Shown: positions 7,291 to 14,474, numbered from the stretch's first letter. The stretch: 17,930 nt of DNA from Fimenecus sp045594885 (GCA_045594885.1 JAZNZJ010000053.1:1-17930); one strand, 5' to 3'. Notes: a model not told the origin generated them from the letters alone. Translations and numbers: made by a program.

Positions 7291-7402
7291 CGTACAAATC
7301 CTCGTCATTTTGCGGTTTTTTATTCTGCAGGGATTTATACATTAAATAATCCTCTACCTTACCGCTATGTGTAAATTTGCTCCATATTGCCATTTTATCC
7401 AT
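7241..7402 (-). CDS. yqzL: YqzL-family small protein overlapping recO
   Basis: This is a 53-codon gene, ATG at 7400-7402 to TGA at 7241-7243. It encodes MDKMAIWSKFTHSGKVEDYL, then MYKSLQNKKPQN and an acidic tail DEDLYDEDEYGWSD. The W-x2-F-x2-[ST]G-x-V-x2-YL-x-[YF]K pattern and the place between era and recO match the YqzL family of Firmicutes, whose function is unknown to me. A near-consensus Shine-Dalgarno AAGGCGG lies eight bases upstream. Its last 50 bases are read in another frame as the start of recO, so the two are probably translationally coupled. The acidic tail is longer than in short Bacillus homologues and is the part forced by the overlap. Confidence 0.85.
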   Translation of the reverse strand: MDKMAIWSKFTHSGKVEDYLMYKSLQNKKPQNDEDLYDEDEYGWSDTQRTEYR

Positions 7403-7489
7403 ACAAATTACCGCCTTTGATTGTTTTCATTAGTAATTTGTACGGTTTGTCATTAAATATTAGTGGTAAAAATATTGGGAATTAGAAAT

Positions 7490-8383
7490 TTAATCCAATC
7501 CGAAATTATGAATAAGTCCCTCACGATTTCGCCAACCCTCTTTAACCTTTACCCAGCATTGAAGATTGATTTTACAACCGAAGAAATTTTCCATATCTTG
7601 ACGGGCATAGGTTGAAATCTTTTTAAGCATATTTCCACCCTTGCCAATAATAATTCCCTTATGGCTATCACGTTCACAGAAAATAGTTGCTTCAACATCC
7701 ATTATTCCGTCACTGCGTTCACGCATTTTTTCAATGCTTACTGCCGTTCCGTGCGGAATTTCTTTATCAAGCAGACGAAGCATTTTTTCTCGGATAATCT
7801 CACCTGCAAGTACTCTTTCGGGCTGGTCTGTGAGAGTATCATCAGGGAAAAAGTGCTCTGACTCAAAACTGAGTTTTTTGAGTTCTTCTAAAAGTTCTTT
7901 TATTCCACTACCGTTTTGTGCAGAAACGGGAACAATTGCTTCGAAATCATAATGCCCTGTCATTTCTGCAATACGTGAAATAAGACTTTCTTTATCTTTT
8001 ACTGTATCAATTTTATTGATTGCAAGAATTGCGGGGTTTTTACCTTTCTTGATTTTTTCAATAAGTTCAAGCTCTGCAGGATTCAAATCCCCCGTAGGCT
8101 CAACTACCAAAAGACAAGCATCAACACCCTCAATACTATCACTTACCGCCTTAACCATTTTTTCACCCAATTTAGTTTTGGGTTTATGAAAACCTGGTGT
8201 ATCGGTAAATACCAACTGAACATTATCGTCAGTTGTAAGCACACCCATTATTCTTGTGCGTGTAGTCTGTGGTTTTGAAGATACAATTGCAATTTTTGTG
8301 CCTAAAAGTTTATTAAGAATTGAGGATTTGCCCACATTGGCTTTTCCTACTATGCTTATAAAAGCGGTTTTTGGTGTATTCAT
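7490..8383 (-). CDS. era: GTPase Era
   Basis: Era is an essential GTPase that binds the 3' end of 16S rRNA and checks 30S assembly. The 297 residues contain G1 GKANVGKS (13-20), the switch I Thr region QTTRTRIMG (39-47), G3 DTPG (61-64), G4 NKID (123-126), G5 VSAQNGSG (153-160), and the C-terminal KH domain with GIIIGKGG (243-250) and WVKVKEGWRN. G1 has Ala where Era usually has Pro and ends in Ser instead of Thr; both still fit a P-loop. The start overlaps the dgkA stop (ATGA), with AAGGAG five bases upstream. 87 bases separate it from yqzL, with no clear signal in them. Confidence 0.98.
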   Translation of the reverse strand: MNTPKTAFISIVGKANVGKSSILNKLLGTKIAIVSSKPQTTRTRIMGVLTTDDNVQLVFTDTPGFHKPKTKLGEKMVKAVSDSIEGVDACLLVVEPTGDLNPAELELIEKIKKGKNPAILAINKIDTVKDKESLISRIAEMTGHYDFEAIVPVSAQNGSGIKELLEELKKLSFESEHFFPDDTLTDQPERVLAGEIIREKMLRLLDKEIPHGTAVSIEKMRERSDGIMDVEATIFCERDSHKGIIIGKGGNMLKKISTYARQDMENFFGCKINLQCWVKVKEGWRNREGLIHNFGLD

Positions 8384-8868
8384 TTATTCTCCTTGTTTTT
8401 AAAAGGTATTCCTTTAAATATGAAAATTGTAAAAATTATTACTGAAAGTATAAATAAGACTATTGCTATTGGGTTGGCAATAAAATATGCAAAAAGTTTT
8501 TGAAATGCTTCCGGCTGATACATAACTGAAACACCGCAAAGCACGGCAAATATTGTAAATACAAGTACTGCCCCTGCAGCGCAATCCTTTGCTATTTTAC
8601 CGTTTGATGTATGTTTTTCACCATATAGGTCAACGGCACGTTCAATTGCTGTATTGATTAACTCACCACCAAGAACAAGTCCGTTTGCAAGTAAAAGAAT
8701 TGCAATTTGAGTTCTTGTAATTTCAAAAAAATCAAAGGCAAAGAGAAAGAAAAACATATAAATCATACATACGGTATGTATTCGCATATTACGTTCAAGA
8801 ATTAAGCAAGTTAAAATTCCTTTAAAAGCATATACAAAGCTTTTAAAAAGACTTATTAAATCTTTCAT
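8380..8868 (-). CDS. dgkA: Diacylglycerol/undecaprenol kinase family protein
   Basis: This is a membrane lipid kinase of the small DgkA family. In Gram-positives it phosphorylates undecaprenol, recycling the carrier lipid for wall synthesis. Family motifs are ERNMRIH (25-31), GELINTAIERAVDLYGEKH (68-86, catalytic Glu region) and AKDCAAGAVL (93-102). Predicted membrane segments lie near 31-50, 54-72, 97-115 and 130-152. The last is an extra C-terminal helix beyond the usual three, making the protein 162 residues instead of about 120-140. AAGGATG precedes the ATG. It overlaps era by four bases. I cannot tell substrate preference from sequence. Confidence 0.93.
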   Translation of the reverse strand: MKDLISLFKSFVYAFKGILTCLILERNMRIHTVCMIYMFFFLFAFDFFEITRTQIAILLLANGLVLGGELINTAIERAVDLYGEKHTSNGKIAKDCAAGAVLVFTIFAVLCGVSVMYQPEAFQKLFAYFIANPIAIVLFILSVIIFTIFIFKGIPFKNKENK

Positions 8869-8885
8869 AATTTAATCATCCTTGT

Positions 8886-8919
8886 AAGTTTAAAAATGTA
8901 CTTGGCAATTTTAAAACTT
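8886..8919 (-). other. AT-rich hairpin between ybeY and dgkA
   Basis: The arms AAGTTTAAAAAT (8886-8897) and ATTTTAAAACTT (8908-8919) are complementary except at one position, with a 10-base loop. It fills most of the ybeY-dgkA gap. No T-run follows on the minus strand, so it is not a standard terminator. It could be an RNA-processing or stability element, or chance in AT-rich DNA. Confidence 0.3.
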
Positions 8920-9424
8920 ATTCTCCGTCAAAGTAATAGCTTCCGTTTCGTTTAAGTCCGATACGGGTAAGTACAGTTTCTTCTTTTTCACGCATTTTAA
9001 CTGCCTCAAGACCGCCGTTTTCGTGGTCATAACCGAGAAGATGAAGAAGTGAATGAACTGTTAAAAAGCCTATCTCTCGTTGAAGTGTATGGCCGTATTT
9101 TTCAGCCTGTTCATATGCGTGTTCAATTGAGATTATAATATCACCAAGCACTTTTGCACCTGTGTCAAGATTTGTGTCGTACTCGCCGTTTTCACCCATT
9201 GGGAATGAAAGAACATCGGTGCTTTTATCTATTTTTCTGTGCTTAAGATTTAATTCGTGAATGGTTGCATCATCTACAAATGTGACACTGATTTCTGCAG
9301 AATCGGTAAAACCCTCATTTGCAAGTACCGCCTTACAACAACGGCGTACAAGCATTCTCACACCTGTGGGAATTTTCATTACATTCTGCTGATTATCAAT
9401 AATTACTCTGAGTTTCTCGTTCAT
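8918..9424 (-). CDS. ybeY: Endoribonuclease YbeY (rRNA maturation factor)
   Basis: YbeY is a zinc-dependent single-strand endoribonuclease involved in 16S rRNA 3' maturation and 70S quality control. The 168 residues carry the zinc motif HSLLHLLGYDH, with His124, His128 and His134, and the conserved LNLKHRKIDKSTDVLSFP region (58-75, partly shown). The Arg of the family active site is taken by R63 in that region. The ATG overlaps the phoH stop (ATGA), with GAGG eight bases upstream. In Bacillus a pgpH gene separates phoH and ybeY; here they are directly joined. Confidence 0.97.
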   Translation of the reverse strand: MNEKLRVIIDNQQNVMKIPTGVRMLVRRCCKAVLANEGFTDSAEISVTFVDDATIHELNLKHRKIDKSTDVLSFPMGENGEYDTNLDTGAKVLGDIIISIEHAYEQAEKYGHTLQREIGFLTVHSLLHLLGYDHENGGLEAVKMREKEETVLTRIGLKRNGSYYFDGE

Positions 9425-10383
9425 TTCTTTTGCCTCATTTCCTGCTTTTCATAAGCCTTAATAATATCCTGAACAAGACGGTGTCTTACCACATCTTTTT
9501 CTGTGAATACATTTATTGCAATATCGTCAATTCCTTTAAGAATTTTCATCGCCTCAACAAGTCCCGATTTTTTACCGTCGGGTAAGTCAATCTGAGTTAC
9601 GTCACCCGTTACAACAATTTTAGAATTAAAGCCCAAACGAGTTAAGAACATTTTCATCTGTTCACGGGTGGTATTCTGTGCCTCGTCAAGAATGATAAAG
9701 CTATCATCAAGGGTACGACCTCTCATATATGCCAAGGGCGCTACCTCAATGCTACCTCTCTCTTGATAACGTTGAAAACTCTCTGCACCCAACATATCAA
9801 AAAGTGCGTCATAAAGCGGACGAAGATATGGGTCAACCTTCTGTTGCAAATCACCGGGAAGAAATCCTAATTTTTCACCCGCTTCAACGGCAGGACGTGT
9901 AAGTATTATACGGTTAACTTCTTTTGCACGGAATGCATTTACTGCCATTGCCACTGCAAGATAAGTTTTACCCGTACCCGCAGGACCCGCACCCAAAGTG
10001 ATTGTATTATTCTTGATTGCTTCAAGATATTTCTTTTGACCCAAGGTCTTGGGTTTGATTGGTTTACCTTTTGCAGTAATGCAGACGCAGTCACCCGTCA
10101 TTTCTGCAAGTTTATCTTCGTTGCCCTCATTCACAAGTGACAACACATAACGGATATTCTGTTCTGAAAGTGTTTCACCACGGTTAATGAGAAGTAAAAG
10201 CCCATTGATTGCTCTTGTGGCTTTTGCAACATTCTCTGCTTCACCGCTTATTTTAAGTTCAGAGCCACGGCTGACAATTTTAACATTATACTGTGCCTCA
10301 ACCATACGCACATTTTCGTCAAAGTTGCCAAACAAACTGACAGTTTGTTCCATTCTGTCAACGTTAATTACCTGTTCAAACAT
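9421..10383 (-). CDS. phoH: PhoH-family ATPase
   Basis: This is a PhoH/PhoL (YbeZ) type ATPase, probably RNA-linked and often paired with YbeY. Its 320 residues have an N-terminal KH-like region (about 15-65) and a RecA-like ATPase core with Walker A GPAGTGKT (133-140), RPAVEAGEKLGFLPGD (163-178) and Walker B FIILDEAQN (229-237). The VVTGDVTQIDLP segment (257-268) is a family hallmark. AAGGTAG lies about eight bases before the ATG. It is the first gene of the operon started at 10427-10455. Confidence 0.96.
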   Translation of the reverse strand: MFEQVINVDRMEQTVSLFGNFDENVRMVEAQYNVKIVSRGSELKISGEAENVAKATRAINGLLLLINRGETLSEQNIRYVLSLVNEGNEDKLAEMTGDCVCITAKGKPIKPKTLGQKKYLEAIKNNTITLGAGPAGTGKTYLAVAMAVNAFRAKEVNRIILTRPAVEAGEKLGFLPGDLQQKVDPYLRPLYDALFDMLGAESFQRYQERGSIEVAPLAYMRGRTLDDSFIILDEAQNTTREQMKMFLTRLGFNSKIVVTGDVTQIDLPDGKKSGLVEAMKILKGIDDIAINVFTEKDVVRHRLVQDIIKAYEKQEMRQKK

Positions 10384-10426
10384 TTTAAAACTACCTTATT
10401 TTGAAAATTTTAGTAAAATTTAACAT

Positions 10427-10455
10427 ATTATAACACAATTTTTATGCAATGTCAT
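10427..10455 (-). promoter_or_regulatory. Extended -10 sigma-A promoter for the phoH-mutS2 operon, overlapping yqfD end
   Basis: On the minus strand there is ATGACA (10455-10450), 17 bases, then TATAAT (10432-10427), preceded by TGT (an extended -10). The -35 lies in the last codons of yqfD. It would let housekeeping genes be expressed apart from the sporulation genes upstream. Confidence 0.7.
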
Positions 10456-11623
10456 TAGTTTTTTCTACATAAATTTCTTGTAAAACACCAATTTCTTGCT
10501 CACATTCTGCATAAAATGTAAAATTCATTTCATTGTTTTCAGTTTTTTCTTCTATATATGAGTTTTTTATTTCACAGATTTCAAGAAGTTCTTTCGTAAA
10601 CAATGCAGAGTTGAATAATGATATTTTCTTTTGCATTTCTTGGTCTAAGTCTATTTTTTCTTTTGAAAAATCACATCCATACTCCGTTATTATTCCCAAC
10701 GGTAACAGCATTTCTTCGCTTTTGACAAAAGATTTATGAGATGTGAAATAGTTTTGCGGAACTTTAGTACCTAATGGAATTTTTAAACCAAAAAAGAAAA
10801 TTGACTTACGTTTTTTCTCTTTTTCAATATTAAAAACCGAAAAATTATTACTATTGAAATTAGCTTGTTTTTTGACGAGTGCTTTTACATATCCGTCAGC
10901 ATGAATTGCAGTCTGTGTACCGTCAGTATGAGTGATAATTCCGCTGACTAACAAATCCCCTTTAACCACTGCCGAGCCGGGTTTTACTTCTTCGTTGCCG
11001 TACAGAACATCTATGCTTAAAATCAAGCCATCTTCTGATGCGACAAGATTTGTGGGCTTTGAATTATCATACATTTCGGGAGCATCTGTTTTTTCACGCA
11101 CCTCAATCACCAATACTGTACCTTTTTTGTTAATCTTTGCCCACGACAATTTTTCATTGTCACGCATTACCGAAACTGTTGCATTTTCAAGGTCGAGGTC
11201 TGAAATTTTAGCACCCACTTCAATCCCGTAATTTTCAAATTGCGAGAGTAAATAATCGCTATCAATACTCTCATTACCCACAACGGATACACTCCACACG
11301 AACTGTGTTAATGTGATTATAATTATTGATGACAAGAGCACTCCTGCCACTATGCCCACTCGTCTTTTATATTTTTTCAATAAAAAAATCATACCTTTTT
11401 TATCGGTACAGATAACCCGCATACCCGATTTTTTTGCAGGTCTGCGAATACTTAAATACCCGTCAATTGTTGTACTTGCACTTATATTTCCGTTTACATT
11501 TCTTATGTTCCACAATGGTATCCCTTCTTTTGTGCACAAATTTATAAATCTGTCGGCAAATCCGCCGTAAGCCTTAAAATTTATGTAACCGAAAAAATAT
11601 CTTATTAACTCAATTAGCAGCAT
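10442..11623 (-). CDS. yqfD: Sporulation protein YqfD
   Basis: YqfD is a membrane protein made in the mother cell under sigma-E in Bacillus; its exact role is not settled. The 393 residues comprise an N-terminal cytoplasmic part with GGFADRFINLCTKEGIPLWN near 20-39, one strong transmembrane segment at about 88-112, and a long outside domain. The family stretch IVEIREKTDAPE-like appears here as VLVIEVREKTDAPE. The Shine-Dalgarno AGGTGAT is close to the ATG, eight bases after the yqfC stop. The C-terminus carries the promoter of the next operon. Confidence 0.93.
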   Translation of the reverse strand: MLLIELIRYFFGYINFKAYGGFADRFINLCTKEGIPLWNIRNVNGNISASTTIDGYLSIRRPAKKSGMRVICTDKKGMIFLLKKYKRRVGIVAGVLLSSIIIITLTQFVWSVSVVGNESIDSDYLLSQFENYGIEVGAKISDLDLENATVSVMRDNEKLSWAKINKKGTVLVIEVREKTDAPEMYDNSKPTNLVASEDGLILSIDVLYGNEEVKPGSAVVKGDLLVSGIITHTDGTQTAIHADGYVKALVKKQANFNSNNFSVFNIEKEKKRKSIFFFGLKIPLGTKVPQNYFTSHKSFVKSEEMLLPLGIITEYGCDFSKEKIDLDQEMQKKISLFNSALFTKELLEICEIKNSYIEEKTENNEMNFTFYAECEQEIGVLQEIYVEKTNDIA

Positions 11624-11631
11624 ATTATCAC

Positions 11632-11892
11632 CTATGAAACAAAAGTTATTCCTGTAAAAATTCCGCTTATAACAGCAATTTCACTGTCAAAGGATTTAAT
11701 CAGCAATTCATCGCCCTCTATGCTAATAACAAGTTCACCCGCATTGAGTTTAATGAGATTTTCACCGTATTCAACCACGCCCTTGCACCCGTCAATAATC
11801 AATTCTTTGTTGCCAAGCATTTCAATTTTTGGAACATTCATAATTTCATCGGGTAATTTGAATATTTTTTTCTCTTTTCGCTTTCGTGCCAC
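11632..11892 (-). CDS. yqfC: Sporulation protein YqfC (YabP family)
   Basis: YqfC is a small YabP/YqfC-domain protein, always paired with yqfD in spore-formers and sigma-E controlled in Bacillus. The protein runs RKRKEKKIFKLPDEI, then VPKIEMLGNKELIIDGCKGV and a beta-rich C-terminal half. I prefer the GTG at 11890-11892 (86 residues) because GGGGTG lies about six bases upstream. An in-frame GTG at 11899-11901 would add three residues, but its ribosome site is poorer. Confidence 0.9.
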   Translation of the reverse strand: MARKRKEKKIFKLPDEIMNVPKIEMLGNKELIIDGCKGVVEYGENLIKLNAGELVISIEGDELLIKSFDSEIAVISGIFTGITFVS

Positions 11893-11920
11893 ACTATGCA
11901 CCCCACTTATCTGTTTATAA

Positions 11921-11948
11921 AATATATGAAATCAAAATGTAAAAATTC
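11921..11948 (-). promoter_or_regulatory. Possible sigma-E-type promoter for yqfC-yqfD
   Basis: On the minus strand there is GAATTTT (11948-11942), 13 bases, then CATATATT (11928-11921). These match the Bacillus sigma-E pattern KMATATT / CATACAAT at 6 of 7 and 6 of 8 positions. The site is suggested mainly by the known sigma-E control of this gene pair; AT-rich DNA makes chance matches easy. Confidence 0.35.
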
Positions 11949-11961
11949 ATTATCATAGATT
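11932..11961 (+). promoter_or_regulatory. Possible sigma-E-type promoter for ylbJ
   Basis: On the plus strand there is TCAAAAT (11932-11938), 15 bases, then CATAGATT (11954-11961), a partial match to the sigma-E pattern (5 of 7 and 6 of 8). It overlaps the opposing candidate for yqfC. No good sigma-A promoter is visible in this divergent gap. Confidence 0.3.
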
Positions 11962-11993
11962 TTACGAAATATATTATTATGGAGTGTGAATTT

Positions 11994-13052
11994 ATGATTG
12001 CTTTTACAAAAATTAAAAAATACGTATTACCGCTTTTATGTATAGGAATAAATCTGTATTTCATTTTCAAAATGCCCCATTCAATAAGCGATGGGGTTAC
12101 AAAAGGCATTCAAATCTGTTTTAATACAATTTTGCCGTCACTTTTTCCCTTTATGGTGGTATCTTCATATATTTCGAAAACTGATTTACTCTCACCATTT
12201 TACAGAATTTTTTCACCTATTACCAAATATTTATTCAGGCAACCACCACACACATTGCCTTTAATTATTCTTTCAATGATTGGCGGTTTTCCCGTTGGAA
12301 TAAAAAGCATTGCAAATGACTATAATGACGGAAAAATCACGCAAAATCAGGCAAAGAGATTGTGTATGTTCTGTATGAACGGCGGACCTGCTTTTGTGAT
12401 TACTGCGGTGGGAGTCAATATGCTGGGAAGTGTGCGTGCGGGAATTGTAATTTATATATCACTTTGTGTTTCATCACTAATTCTTGGATTTGTGTCGTCA
12501 TTTTTTGATGATAAAAAAACAGGTCCAAATTCAATTTTAAGCCTTACACAAAGCCCCACGATTGCGATTTCTTCTGCTGTTATTGACAGCACCCATGCAA
12601 TGCTTGGAATTTGTGCCTGGATTGTGCTTTTTAGCGGAATTGCAGAGTGCATTTCTTCATTAAACATAAATAATAACCTTATTATTGCAATCACCTCTGT
12701 TCTTGAGGTCACAAAAGGTTGTTTGGGGACTGCGGGTAAATTTTCATTACCCATCATAACGGCGATTATTGGGTTTGGTGGGATTTGTGTTCATTGTCAA
12801 ATACTTTCATTTTTACAGATTACAAAACTTAAATACATAAGATTTCTTGTGGGGCGAATTTTAAACGGTGCTTTGGGTGCAATAATCTGCCATTTTCTAT
12901 TAATGATATTCCCTGTTGATATTCAAACTTCGGTCAATATGGGAAATATGACCGTATCTGCTTTTTCTGTGTCAATTCCCGCATTTTTGTCTTTGATTGT
13001 TATGTGCATTACTATGATTTTGGATATTGATAACAGACGAAAAATGTGTTAA
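11994..13052 (+). CDS. ylbJ: Sporulation integral membrane protein YlbJ
   Basis: YlbJ is a polytopic membrane protein with nucleoside-recognition (Gate) type repeats, needed for full spore cortex or resistance in Bacillus and sigma-E controlled. The 352 residues have about eight or nine hydrophobic segments. The family signature is IGGFPVGIKSIANDYNDGKI, then QAKRLCMFCMNGGPAFVITAVG. A second, similar half follows from about residue 195. I chose the ATG at 11994 because GGAG lies nine bases upstream; the ATG at 11979 overlaps that Shine-Dalgarno. It is divergent from yqfC. In Bacillus it sits next to coaD; here it is beside the yqfCD pair. Confidence 0.93.
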   Translation: MIAFTKIKKYVLPLLCIGINLYFIFKMPHSISDGVTKGIQICFNTILPSLFPFMVVSSYISKTDLLSPFYRIFSPITKYLFRQPPHTLPLIILSMIGGFPVGIKSIANDYNDGKITQNQAKRLCMFCMNGGPAFVITAVGVNMLGSVRAGIVIYISLCVSSLILGFVSSFFDDKKTGPNSILSLTQSPTIAISSAVIDSTHAMLGICAWIVLFSGIAECISSLNINNNLIIAITSVLEVTKGCLGTAGKFSLPIITAIIGFGGICVHCQILSFLQITKLKYIRFLVGRILNGALGAIICHFLLMIFPVDIQTSVNMGNMTVSAFSVSIPAFLSLIVMCITMILDIDNRRKMC

Positions 13053-13055
13053 AAT
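13027..13055 (+). promoter_or_regulatory. Predicted extended -10 promoter for the Cys4 protein gene
   Basis: TTGATA (13027-13032), 17 bases, then TAAAAT (13050-13055), preceded by TGT. The -10 overlaps the ylbJ stop. It gives the small gene a promoter independent of ylbJ. Confidence 0.5.
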
Positions 13056-13083
13056 CAATTTGGATAAAAAGCAGGTGATAATT

Positions 13084-13299
13084 TTGAAAAAACTATTAAA
13101 TAAAAAAGAAATATCCCCATCTTGCTCATATTGTGAATATGGCAAACTCTCACCCGACGGTGAAACGGTTTTGTGCAAGAAAAAAGGTGTTGTTGAAAAG
13201 GATTTTTCGTGCAGGAAATTCTCTTATGATGTTTTAAAAAGGCAACCAAAAAGACCCTTGCCACTTCAAAAATTCGATGAAGAAGATTTTACACTTTAA
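13084..13299 (+). CDS. Small four-cysteine protein, likely zinc-binding, unknown function
   Basis: This is a 71-residue protein, MKKLLNKKEISPSCSYCEYG at the start and RPLPLQKFDEEDFTL at the end. Cysteines 14, 17, 31 and 43 form C-x2-C-x13-C-x11-C, which suggests a small zinc ribbon or knuckle. It also has GVVEKDFSCRKFSYDVLKR (35-53). I recall similar uncharacterised proteins with a KGVV...CRKFxYDPLKRxP pattern in Clostridia, but not a function. I chose the TTG at 13084-13086 because AGGTGAT lies four bases upstream. Longer in-frame starts (from 13027) would run back into ylbJ. It has its own candidate promoter and a strong terminator. Confidence 0.8.
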   Translation: MKKLLNKKEISPSCSYCEYGKLSPDGETVLCKKKGVVEKDFSCRKFSYDVLKRQPKRPLPLQKFDEEDFTL

Positions 13300-13306
13300 T
13301 ACATAG

Positions 13307-13344
13307 AAAAAGTCACTCTACTGCAAAGATAGAGTGACTTTTTT
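13307..13344. terminator. Bidirectional terminator between the Cys4 gene and ftsZ
   Basis: AAAAAGTCACTCTA (13307-13320) and TAGAGTGACTTTTT (13330-13343) form a perfect stem with a 9-base loop, with Ts on the plus-strand 3' side and As on the 5' side. It can end transcripts from both convergent genes. Confidence 0.88.
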
Positions 13345-13348
13345 GCAT

Positions 13349-13375
13349 AAAAACGGCGGGAGCATAGCCCCCGCC
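13349..13375 (-). terminator. GC-rich palindrome acting as ftsZ terminator
   Basis: On the minus strand GGCGGG (13375-13370) and CCCGCC (13360-13355) pair, with GC/GC pairing possible inside the loop, and G then TTTTT follow. It lies 20 bases after the ftsZ stop. The flanking TGTAGG on the minus strand makes it look like a GC-rich dispersed intergenic repeat used as a terminator. Confidence 0.7.
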
Positions 13376-13394
13376 CTACAATGTTAATTTTTAA

Positions 13395-14474
13395 TTATCT
13401 CTTGCTCTTGAAAAGGTCAAGGATGTCGCCCATATCTTCGTCAGCACCGAAGTTGCTGTTTGAGCTGATGTCGTCCATTGAAGAACCGTACATTGGCTTC
13501 TTAGCCATACCGTTCTTATCAAGACCGAAGCCAGTTGCGATAACTGTTACGAACATTTCGTCGTCAAGTTTTTCGTCAAATGCAACACCGAAGATGATGT
13601 TTGCGTCGTCATCAGCCTGTGAACGAATAATGCCTGCTGCTGTATCAACATCTTCAAGAGTGATGTCAGGAGATGCTGTGATGCTGATGATAACACCCTT
13701 AGCACCTGCGATTGTTGTTTCAAGAAGAGGACTTGAGATAGCATCGTTAGCTGCCTGCTCTGCCTTATCTTTACCACTTGCGTGGCCGATACCCATATGA
13801 GCATGACCTGCGTCCTTCATAACTGAAGTAACGTCAGCAAAGTCAAGGTTGATGAATGCAGGCATTGTGATAAGGTCAGTAACTGACTTAACACCCTGAC
13901 GAAGAACGTCGTCAGCAATACCGAATGCGTTAGCAAATGTAATTCTCTGCTCTGAAACATATTTAAGTCTTTCGTTAGGAATAACGATAAGTGAGTCAAC
14001 GTGCTGTGAAAGTTCAGCGATACCTGCCTCAGCCTGCTTCATTCTGTGGTTACCCTCAAATGCGAAAGGCTTTGTAACGATACCAACTGTAAGAATGCCC
14101 TTTTCTTTTGCGATTTCAGCAATGATTGGAGCTGCACCTGTACCTGTGCCGCCGCCCATACCGGCTGTAACGAATACCATCTGTGTACCTGAAAGAGCTT
14201 CAATGATTGCGTCACGGCTCTCTTCTGCTGATTTCTGACCAACTTCAGGTTTTGCACCTGCGCCACGGCCTGCAGTTACCTTTTCACCAATCTGAATTTT
14301 TGAATCTGCAAGTGAACGTGTAAGAGCCTGCTTATCTGTATTAATTGCGATAAGTTCTACTCCGCCGATACCTGCTTTAGCCATACGGTCAACTGCGTTT
14401 CCGCCACCGCCACCAACGCCGATAACTTTGATATTTGCGATGTCCTGATACTGATTATCAATTTCGAATGCCAT
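13395..14474 (-). CDS. ftsZ: Cell division protein FtsZ
   Basis: FtsZ is the tubulin-like GTPase that forms the Z-ring. The 359 residues have GVGGGGGNAVDRM (19-31), the tubulin signature GGGTGTGAAP (107-116) and the T7 loop NLDFADV (209-215), which completes the active site of the neighbouring subunit. The C-terminal linker is short (about residues 320-347). The tail ends MGDILDLFKSKR, which lacks the usual DIPxFL core of the FtsA/SepF-binding peptide. The start at 14472-14474 is set by AGGAGG nine bases upstream; an in-frame ATG at 14481-14483 abuts that Shine-Dalgarno. It is separated from ftsQ by a 151-base AT-rich leader with its own promoter. Confidence 0.98.
   Translation of the reverse strand: MAFEIDNQYQDIANIKVIGVGGGGGNAVDRMAKAGIGGVELIAINTDKQALTRSLADSKIQIGEKVTAGRGAGAKPEVGQKSAEESRDAIIEALSGTQMVFVTAGMGGGTGTGAAPIIAEIAKEKGILTVGIVTKPFAFEGNHRMKQAEAGIAELSQHVDSLIVIPNERLKYVSEQRITFANAFGIADDVLRQGVKSVTDLITMPAFINLDFADVTSVMKDAGHAHMGIGHASGKDKAEQAANDAISSPLLETTIAGAKGVIISITASPDITLEDVDTAAGIIRSQADDDANIIFGVAFDEKLDDEMFVTVIATGFGLDKNGMAKKPMYGSSMDDISSNSNFGADEDMGDILDLFKSKR

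Noticed and set aside
7288..7308. Longer recO start at 7306-7308
   Set aside because: It has no Shine-Dalgarno, whereas the ATG at 7288-7290 has GAGG at proper spacing and matches RecO N-termini.
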